The notes under the pieces: generated by a model | What the model saw: only the letters and a program-made list of their open reading frames with translations | Told to the model about the DNA's origin: nothing | Databases searched by the model: none | Made by a program: the position numbers and the translations under genes | Shown: positions 58,371 through 64,000 of the stretch, piece after piece | How the letters are laid out: every line of letters starts with the position of its first letter | Numbering within the stretch: position 1 is the first letter of the stretch | Source: Demequina iriomotensis | GTDB lineage: Bacteria > Actinomycetota > Actinomycetes > Actinomycetales > Demequinaceae | Assembly: GCF_000971395.1 (NCBI RefSeq) | Contig: NZ_BBME01000015.1 | Coordinates: 1 to 64,000 of the forward strand | Reading direction: 5' to 3' | DNA length: 64,000 bases

Positions 58371-58409
58371 GCACGAAGGGCCGATGCGCTGCGCATCGGC
58401 CCTTCGTGC
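58371..58409. terminator. bidirectional terminator between lipoprotein gene and pstB
   Basis: Perfect 19-bp inverted repeat with a 1-nt centre, including GAAGGGCCGATGCGC. It serves both convergent genes. Confidence 0.85.
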
Positions 58410-58427
58410 GTGGTGACGCCGCGCGGC

Positions 58428-59207
58428 TCAGCCGAAGCGGCCCGAGATGTAGTCCTCGGTGGCCTTCTCCGACGGCGACGAGAACATCACCGGGGTGTCG
58501 TTCATCTCGATGAGCTTGCCGGGCTTGCCCGTGCCCGCGATGTTGAAGAACGCGGTCCGGTCCGACACGCGCGCGGCCTGCTGCATGTTGTGCGTGACGA
58601 TGACGATCGTGTACTCGTCCTTGAGCTCCTGCATGAGGTCCTCGATCGCGAGAGTCGAGATCGGGTCGAGCGCGGAGCACGGCTCGTCCATGAGGAGCAC
58701 GTCGGGCTGGATGGCGATCGCGCGCGCGATGCACAGTCGCTGCTGCTGGCCGCCGGACAGGGACGAGCCGGGCTTGTCGAGGCGGTCCTTGACCTCCTCC
58801 CAGAGGTTCGCGCCGCGCAGCGACGACTCCACCAGGTCGTCGGCGTCCGACCGCGAGATGCGCTTGTTGTTGAGCTTGACGCCCGCGAGCACGTTCTCCG
58901 CGATCGACATCGTCGGGAACGGGTTGGGGCGCTGGAAGACCATGCCGACGTGGCGGCGGACCGTCACCGGGTCGACGTTGTCCCCGTAGAGGTTGACGCC
59001 GTCCACCAGGACCTCGCCCTCGACGCGCGCGCCGGGGATGACCTCGTGCATGCGGTTGAGGGTGCGAAGGAACGTCGACTTGCCGCAGCCCGAGGGGCCG
59101 ATGAACGCCGTCACCGACTTGGGCTCGATGGCGAGGGACACGTCCTCGACCGCCAGGAAGCTCGAGTAGTAGACGTTCAGGTTGTTGACGTCGATGCGCT
59201 TGGACAC
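58428..59207 (-). CDS. pstB: phosphate ABC transporter ATPase PstB
   Basis: A 259-aa cytoplasmic ATPase. Walker [21 protein letters not shown]-loop [12 protein letters not shown], signature [16 protein letters not shown] and Walker [14 protein letters not shown] are canonical for PstB. GTG start at 59207, 19 nt after pstA. Last gene of the pstSCAB operon; no phoU follows here. Confidence 0.96.
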   Translation of the reverse strand: MSKRIDVNNLNVYYSSFLAVEDVSLAIEPKSVTAFIGPSGCGKSTFLRTLNRMHEVIPGARVEGEVLVDGVNLYGDNVDPVTVRRHVGMVFQRPNPFPTMSIAENVLAGVKLNNKRISRSDADDLVESSLRGANLWEEVKDRLDKPGSSLSGGQQQRLCIARAIAIQPDVLLMDEPCSALDPISTLAIEDLMQELKDEYTIVIVTHNMQQAARVSDRTAFFNIAGTGKPGKLIEMNDTPVMFSSPSEKATEDYISGRFG

Positions 59208-59226
59208 GGTGTCTCCGGGTTCTGGC

Positions 59227-60183
59227 TCAGCGGCCGGTCTTGGGGGAGAAGAAGCGGGCGATGAGGCGGGCGATGAGGTTGAGGGCCATCACGATGAGGA
59301 TGAGCACCAGGGCCGCGCCCCATGCGCGGTACTGCGTGATCTCGCCGATGCAGGTCGCGGTGTTGCAGGGCAGCACGCCCTTCTCGTACTCCGAGATGAT
59401 GTACACCGGCAGCGACATCATGCGGCCGTCGAAGAGGTTGAAGTTCATCGAGTCGGTCACGCCGACGGCGACGAGCAGCGGCGCGGTCTCGCCGATGACG
59501 CGCGCGATCGCGAGCGTGACGCCCGTGGTGATGCCCGCGATGGCTGTGCGCACCACCACCTTGAGGACCGTCAGCCACTTGGGCACGCCGAGCGCGTAGG
59601 AGGCCTCGCGCAGCTCGTTGGGCACGAGGCGCAGCATCTCCTCGGACGAGCGCACCACCACGGGGATCATGAGCACCGACAGCGCGATCGCGCCGACGAT
59701 GCCGAGCTTGGTGCCCGGGCCGGCGACCACCGCGAAGAGCGAGTAGGCGAACAGGCCGGCGACGATGGACGGGATGCCCGTCATGACGTCGACGAAGAAG
59801 GTGATGGCCTTCTTGAGCCAGCCGCTGCCGTACTCGACCAGGTAGATCGCGGTGAGGAGGCCCACCGGCACGGAGATCACCGTCGCCGCGAGGGTCATCA
59901 TCACGGTGCCCCAGATGGCGTGCAGGATGCCGCCGAACGCCGGCTCGGAGCCGAAGACGCCGCGCATGCTCTGCTGGAGGAACTCGAGGTTGAAGCCCGC
60001 GTCGAGCCCCTCCGCATCAGAGATGAAGAAGCGGTCGATGCCGTTGACCACCACGGTGACGGCGAGCCACACGAGCGGGATCACCGCGACGGCGAAGGCG
60101 CCGTAGATCACCACGGTCATGCCGGCGTTCTTGAGCCGACGCGAGCGCGACAGGGCGCCCAGGGGCATGGTCGATGTCGCCAT
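59227..60183 (-). CDS. pstA: phosphate ABC transporter permease PstA
   Basis: A 318-aa permease with six membrane segments. The ATPase-contact loop reads [38 protein letters not shown] is a PstA hallmark. Start overlaps the pstC stop (TGATG). Confidence 0.94.
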   Translation of the reverse strand: MATSTMPLGALSRSRRLKNAGMTVVIYGAFAVAVIPLVWLAVTVVVNGIDRFFISDAEGLDAGFNLEFLQQSMRGVFGSEPAFGGILHAIWGTVMMTLAATVISVPVGLLTAIYLVEYGSGWLKKAITFFVDVMTGIPSIVAGLFAYSLFAVVAGPGTKLGIVGAIALSVLMIPVVVRSSEEMLRLVPNELREASYALGVPKWLTVLKVVVRTAIAGITTGVTLAIARVIGETAPLLVAVGVTDSMNFNLFDGRMMSLPVYIISEYEKGVLPCNTATCIGEITQYRAWGAALVLILIVMALNLIARLIARFFSPKTGR

Positions 60184-61181
60184 CAGTTGGCTCCCGAGAA
60201 TTCGCTACGACGGCTGACGACCCAGCGGGCGAGCATGTTGACGAGCAGGGTGATCACGAACAGCGCGAGGCCCATCGCGATGAGCGAGTTCACGCCGAGC
60301 GCGTTGGCCTCGGGGAACTGCAGCGCGATGTACGCGGCGATGGTGTTGTGCTGGTTGGGCTGCAGGATGTTCGCGGAGAACGTGAGCCCGGGGCTGATGA
60401 TCATCAGCACCGCCATGGTCTCGCCGAGCGCGCGACCCAGCCCCAGCATCGTCGCGCCGATCATGCCGGAGCGACCGAACGGGAACACCGCCATGCGGAT
60501 CATCTCCCACCGGGTGGCGCCCATCGCGAGGGCGGCCTCCTCGTGCAGCTTCGGGGTCTGGAGGAACACCTCGCGCGACACGGCGGAGATGATCGGGATG
60601 ATCATGATGGCGAGGACGATGCCGGCGGAAAGGGCCACCCGGCCGGTGAACACCTCGCCGGACTCCGGCGGCGCGAAGATCGGGATCCAGCCCAGGTAGT
60701 CCGCGAGGAACTGGTAGAAGGGCTGGAGGAACGGCACGAGCACCGCGACGCCCCAGAGTCCGTAGACCACCGACGGCACCGCGGCGAGCAGGTCGATGAG
60801 GTAGCCGAGGCCCTGCGCGAGCTTGCGCGGGGCGAAGTGCGAGATGAACAGCGCGATGCCGATCGCGACGGGCGTCCCGAGCAGCAGCGCGATCACCGAG
60901 ATGAGGATCGTGCCGTAGACGAGGTAGCCGACGATCTCGAGGAGGCTCTGGCCGTCCTCCGGCTTGATGAAGGAGACGGACTCGCCGAGCTCCGCCGCGG
61001 GCATCGAGACCGCGGGCCACGCCTCCATGAGGAGGAACGTCGCGACCGCCGCGAGCGTGATGAGGATGAGGGACCCGGCGCCGGTGGAGACCCACTTGAA
61101 CGCATGGTTCGCGGCTGCGCCGGGATGGGTGCCGTAATCGCTCGGCGGCGCTGTCTCCGGCGACTGATCTGTGGTCGTCAC
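60183..61181 (-). CDS. pstC: phosphate ABC transporter permease PstC
   Basis: A 332-aa permease with six membrane segments and a large external loop. LLAAVPSVVYGLWGVAVLVPFL and EEAALAMGATRWEMIRMAV (ATPase contact) are canonical. GTG start at 61181 behind AAGGGAGA. A long hairpin separates it from pstS. Confidence 0.94.
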   Translation of the reverse strand: MTTTDQSPETAPPSDYGTHPGAAANHAFKWVSTGAGSLILITLAAVATFLLMEAWPAVSMPAAELGESVSFIKPEDGQSLLEIVGYLVYGTILISVIALLLGTPVAIGIALFISHFAPRKLAQGLGYLIDLLAAVPSVVYGLWGVAVLVPFLQPFYQFLADYLGWIPIFAPPESGEVFTGRVALSAGIVLAIMIIPIISAVSREVFLQTPKLHEEAALAMGATRWEMIRMAVFPFGRSGMIGATMLGLGRALGETMAVLMIISPGLTFSANILQPNQHNTIAAYIALQFPEANALGVNSLIAMGLALFVITLLVNMLARWVVSRRSEFSGAN

Positions 61182-61221
61182 GCTCGGGTCTCCCTTGGTT
61201 GCGGCCCCATCGTAATGGGCA

Positions 61222-61260
61222 AGGTGGTGGGCTCACCCGTCGAGGGTGAGCCCACCACCT
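61222..61260 (-). terminator. intercistronic hairpin between pstS and pstC
   Basis: Perfect 17-bp stem (61222-61238 with 61244-61260), GTCGA loop, 19 nt past the pstS stop. It probably limits read-through or protects pstS mRNA. Confidence 0.8.
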
Positions 61261-61279
61261 GTCAGGTCCTACGAGGCCG

Positions 61280-62434
61280 TCAGGCCGCCGCGATCTCGTC
61301 GAGGATCGCGGTCACGTGCGCCGAGAGGTCCGCGGGAAGCGGGGCCGAGCCGGCGGCCTCCGAGGCGGCCGCCTGGCCCTCCTCCGAGGCGACGTACTTC
61401 TCGAACGCGGTGACGAGCGCACGCTCGGTCTCGTCGTCGTACTGCGAGCAGACGATGTGGTAGCTCACCAGGGTCAGCGGGTAGGCCGAGGAGTCCGTGG
61501 TGGTGCGGTCGATCGCGTACGCGAGGTCGTTGTCACCGTTGGCGGTGTCGGACAGCGGCGACGCAGCGATGATGTTCGCGGCGGCCTCGGCCGAGTAGGG
61601 GACGTACTCCTCGCCGACCTTGAGGGCGACGGTGCCGAGCGAGCCCGCACGCGACGCGTCGGCGTAGCCGATCGCGCCGGCCGTGGAGGTCACGGTGTCG
61701 ACCACGGCCGAGGTGCCGTCGGCGCCGACCGACTGGCTCGCGGCGGTCGAGAACTCCTTGGTCGCCTCGTACGGCCACGCGCCACCCGACGCCTGCTCGA
61801 GGTAGTCGGTGAAGTTGTCCGACGTGCCCGAGGAGTCGGAGCGGTAGACCACGGTGATGTTCGACGACGGGAGCTCGACGCCCTCGTTCTGCGACGCGAT
61901 GGCCTCGTCGTCCCACGTGGTGATCTTGCCGTCGAAGATGTTCGCGATGGTCTCGGCGTCGAGGTTGAGCGACGTCACGCCGTCGAGGTTGAAGATGACC
62001 GCGACGGGCGAGATGTACATCGGCAGGTGGTAGGCGCCACCCTCGCCGTCGCAGCGCTCGACCGCGGTGGCGTACTCGGACTCGTCGAGCAGGCCGTCGG
62101 AGCCGGCGAACGGCACGGCGCCGGCGAGGAACTGCTCGATGCCGCCGCCCGAGCCGACCGGGTCGTAGCCCACGGTCACGTCGGCGTTCGCGGACTGGAA
62201 GCCGGCGCGCCACGCGTCCATCGCGGACTCCTGCGACGAGGCACCGGCACCCTGGAGGTTGCCGGACAGCTCGGCCATGGCCTCGGTGGTCTCCGTGGCG
62301 GACTCCGAGCCGGTGCTCGAGCCGGCCGGCGGCTCCTCGTTGGAGGCCGAGCAGGCGGCGAGCGAGAGCGACAGCGCGGCAGCGGTGAACACCGCGCCGG
62401 TACGAATGGCAAGCTTCACGTTCGATTTCCTCAC
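61280..62434 (-). CDS. pstS: phosphate-binding lipoprotein PstS
   Basis: A 384-aa lipoprotein that captures phosphate outside the membrane. The lipobox is SLAACSA (Cys about residue 28), followed by a Ser/Thr/Glu linker. Phosphate-binding loops are seen in GAGASSQESAMDAW, PFAGSDGLLDE and YRSDSSGTSDNFTDYL. GTG start at 62434; a second GTG 15 nt on is possible. Three 11-bp PHO-box repeats lie about 70-100 nt upstream. Confidence 0.95.
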   Translation of the reverse strand: MRKSNVKLAIRTGAVFTAAALSLSLAACSASNEEPPAGSSTGSESATETTEAMAELSGNLQGAGASSQESAMDAWRAGFQSANADVTVGYDPVGSGGGIEQFLAGAVPFAGSDGLLDESEYATAVERCDGEGGAYHLPMYISPVAVIFNLDGVTSLNLDAETIANIFDGKITTWDDEAIASQNEGVELPSSNITVVYRSDSSGTSDNFTDYLEQASGGAWPYEATKEFSTAASQSVGADGTSAVVDTVTSTAGAIGYADASRAGSLGTVALKVGEEYVPYSAEAAANIIAASPLSDTANGDNDLAYAIDRTTTDSSAYPLTLVSYHIVCSQYDDETERALVTAFEKYVASEEGQAAASEAAGSAPLPADLSAHVTAILDEIAAA

Positions 62435-62505
62435 GTCTTCTTGTGATCCCGGCTCATTGCCGGATGACCCTCACGTTAGGGACGCCAGGTAACGGGCCAC
62501 GGGGC

Positions 62506-62538
62506 GCTTTCTGAACTCAGGGTGAACATCCGATGAAC
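62506..62538 (-). promoter_or_regulatory. PHO box upstream of pstS
   Basis: On the minus strand three consecutive 11-nt direct repeats start with GTTCA (62538, 62527, 62516). This matches actinobacterial PhoP/RegX3 boxes and the adjacent regX3 gene. Confidence 0.88.
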
Positions 62539-62659
62539 TGCCCGGCGCCGTGATCGAAACGTGACGATGATGGGCGCGCCCGCGTCCGCATCGTCCGGTT
62601 TCGCGCCGCCCGGGCGCGTTGGCGCCGGGCACGATGGCGCCGGGCGCCGCCCCCCGGGG

Positions 62660-63355
62660 TCACCCCTCGAAGCTGTAGCCCACCCCGCGGACGGTCTGGA
62701 TGAGCGTCGGCTCGGCCGGGTCCGCCTCGACGCGGCTGCGGATGCGCTTGATGTGGACGTCGAGCGTCTTGGTGTCGCCGAAGTAGTCCGAGCCCCACAC
62801 GCGGTCGATGATGACCTGGCGCGGCAGCACGCGGCCCGCGTTCTGCGCGAGCAGGTGCAGGAGCGCGAACTCCTTGGGGGGCAGCGACTGGGTCTGCCCG
62901 TCGCGCGTGAGCTGGAGGCGCTCGGGATCGAGCGTGATGCCGCCGACGGTGAGCCGCTCGGGCTCGTCGGCGATGTCGCGAGCGCCGCTCGCGTAACGGC
63001 GCAGCACTGCCCGCATGCGCGCGACGAGCTCGCGGCCGGAGTACGGCTTGGTGACGTAGTCGTCCGCGCCGAGCTCGAGGCCGATGATCTTGTCCACCTG
63101 ATCGTCCTTGGCCGTCACCATGACGACCGGCACGTCCGAGCGCTCGCGCACGGCCTTGAACACCTCGGGCCCGGACATGCCGGGCAGCATGAGGTCGAGC
63201 AGGATGAGGTCCGCGCCGTCGCGCACGAACGCCTCCAGGCCTGCGGTCCCGGTGGCCGCGAGCGCGACGGAGAAGCCCTCGCGCTCGAGCAGCACCTGCA
63301 GCGAGTCGCGGTACGACTCCTCGTCCTCGACGACGAGGATCCGTGCCTCGGTCAT
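62660..63355 (-). CDS. regX3: response regulator RegX3
   Basis: A 231-aa OmpR-family regulator of the phosphate response. The receiver domain has acidic pocket VVEDEES, phosphorylated Asp in LLDLMLPGM and Lys in VTKPYSGREL. The winged helix keeps GDTKTLDVHIKRIRSRVE. The ATG overlaps the sensor stop (ATGA). It probably activates pstS through the PHO box. Confidence 0.95.
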   Translation of the reverse strand: MTEARILVVEDEESYRDSLQVLLEREGFSVALAATGTAGLEAFVRDGADLILLDLMLPGMSGPEVFKAVRERSDVPVVMVTAKDDQVDKIIGLELGADDYVTKPYSGRELVARMRAVLRRYASGARDIADEPERLTVGGITLDPERLQLTRDGQTQSLPPKEFALLHLLAQNAGRVLPRQVIIDRVWGSDYFGDTKTLDVHIKRIRSRVEADPAEPTLIQTVRGVGYSFEG

Positions 63356-64000
63356 GTTCCCTCCCGGTGTACGGCGAGCTTGAAGGTGAAGGTGGAGCCC
63401 ACGCCCGGCTCGGACCACAGTGCCACCGATCCGGAGTGCTGAAGCGCGATGTGCTTGACGATGCTGAGGCCCAGCCCGGTGCCGCCCGTCTCGCGCGAGC
63501 GCGCCGGGTCGGCGCGGTAGAAGCGCTCGAAGATGCGCTCCTGGTCCTTGGGGTCGACGCCGATGCCCTTGTCGATCACCGCGACCGAGGCGACGCCGTC
63601 GCGCGCGGTCATGGAGACCACCACCTCGGTGCCCTCGTCCGAGTAGGCGATCGCGTTGTCGATGAGGTTGCGCAGCGCCATGACGAGCAGGTCGCGATCG
63701 CCCATGACGATGGGCCGCTCCCGCACATCGGTGACCAGGCGCATCGCCTTGGTCTCGGCGCCCAGCCGCGAGCCCTCGATGGCCTCGTGCACCACGCCCT
63801 CGAGGTGGAGCTCCTCGTGCTCGAGCACGGAGCCGCCGCCCTGGAGCCGCGAGATCTCGATGATCTCCTGGATGAGCTTGGTGAGCCGGCGCGACTCCTT
63901 GCGCATCTTCTTCGAGAACCGGCGCACCAGCTCCGGGTCGTCGGCCCCGTCCTCGATGGTCTCCGCGAGCAGGCTCAGCGCGCCCACGGGCGTCTTGAGC
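63352..64000 (-). CDS. senX3: sensor histidine kinase SenX3, 5' part beyond window
   Basis: The C-terminal 216 residues of a kinase that phosphorylates RegX3. The window cuts it just after the H-box region (LKTPVGALSLLAETIEDG; the phospho-His is outside). The N-box LRNLIDNAIAYSDEG, G1 VIDKGIGVDPKDQERIF and G2 ETGGTGLGLSIVKHI are intact. The sensor and membrane part is missing. Confidence 0.94.
   Translation of the reverse strand, partial: LKTPVGALSLLAETIEDGADDPELVRRFSKKMRKESRRLTKLIQEIIEISRLQGGGSVLEHEELHLEGVVHEAIEGSRLGAETKAMRLVTDVRERPIVMGDRDLLVMALRNLIDNAIAYSDEGTEVVVSMTARDGVASVAVIDKGIGVDPKDQERIFERFYRADPARSRETGGTGLGLSIVKHIALQHSGSVALWSEPGVGSTFTFKLAVHREGT

Overview
The window is high-GC DNA from an actinomycete-type chromosome. 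CarD-IspD-IspF-CysS-RlmB, SenX3/RegX3-PstSCAB, solitary GroEL with CIRCE sites, DUF3263/LytR_C, DUF3027, MsiK, WXG100 and the Glp/SepX division locus together point to Actinobacteria, probably Micrococcales; the genus is not resolved. It is almost fully coding (about 93%). Many genes appear leaderless (a TAnnnT box 6-7 nt before ATG/GTG). There are two tRNAs and no transposase, phage or CRISPR.

Layout. 0-3.7 kb: division-type locus (SepX/GlpR-like, RimJ-like, MoeA/Glp) divergent from 5-formyl-THF cyclo-ligase and FmdB. 3.8-7.9 kb: a giant protein shaped like a DUF4011 helicase fused to a nuclease, in which the catalytic motifs appear lost. 8.2-9.5 kb: MFS. 9.7-18.8 kb: an aromatic operon (binding protein, two permeases, ATPase, LigK, LigU, an extradiol VOC dioxygenase, a DUF1932 dehydrogenase, LigJ) plus its GntR regulator. 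19.0-23.8 kb: ROK regulator, lycopene cyclase, and a P-type ATPase with a C-terminal hemerythrin domain. 23.9-28.1 kb: upper aromatic operon (LigI, fused LigA-LigB, LigC, aldo/keto reductase), with a divergent LysR. 29-32 kb: nucleotidyltransferase-like gene, IclR, PobA, tRNA-Arg. 32-42 kb: aldo/keto reductase, NlpC/P60 peptidase, DtxR, Ugd, ManA, SerC, CAP protein, MFS, DUF3027, cold-shock protein. 42-48.7 kb: HD protein, WXG100, DUF4031, GroEL, LytR_C, DUF3263, Ung, tRNA-Thr, DsbA-like and MauE-like proteins. 48.8-58.3 kb: Ser/Thr kinase, MsiK, DUF4032, RlmB, CysS, IspF, IspD, CarD, lipoprotein. 58.4-64 kb: PstB-A-C-S, RegX3, SenX3 (cut by the window end).

The aromatic genes form a complete route: 4-hydroxybenzoate -> protocatechuate (PobA) -> 4,5-ring cleavage (LigAB) -> LigC -> LigI -> LigU -> LigJ -> LigK -> pyruvate + oxaloacetate. 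It has its own ABC importer and three candidate regulators (GntR, LysR, IclR).

The most unusual signals are not genes. First, the 10-mer GGACGATGCG occurs 32 times by my count, 16 in each orientation, with relative enrichment between genes; it resembles a DNA-uptake-type word. Second, four intergenic palindromic elements of 95-96 bp share inverted ends. Third, a 143-bp repeat module lies at 33034-33176.
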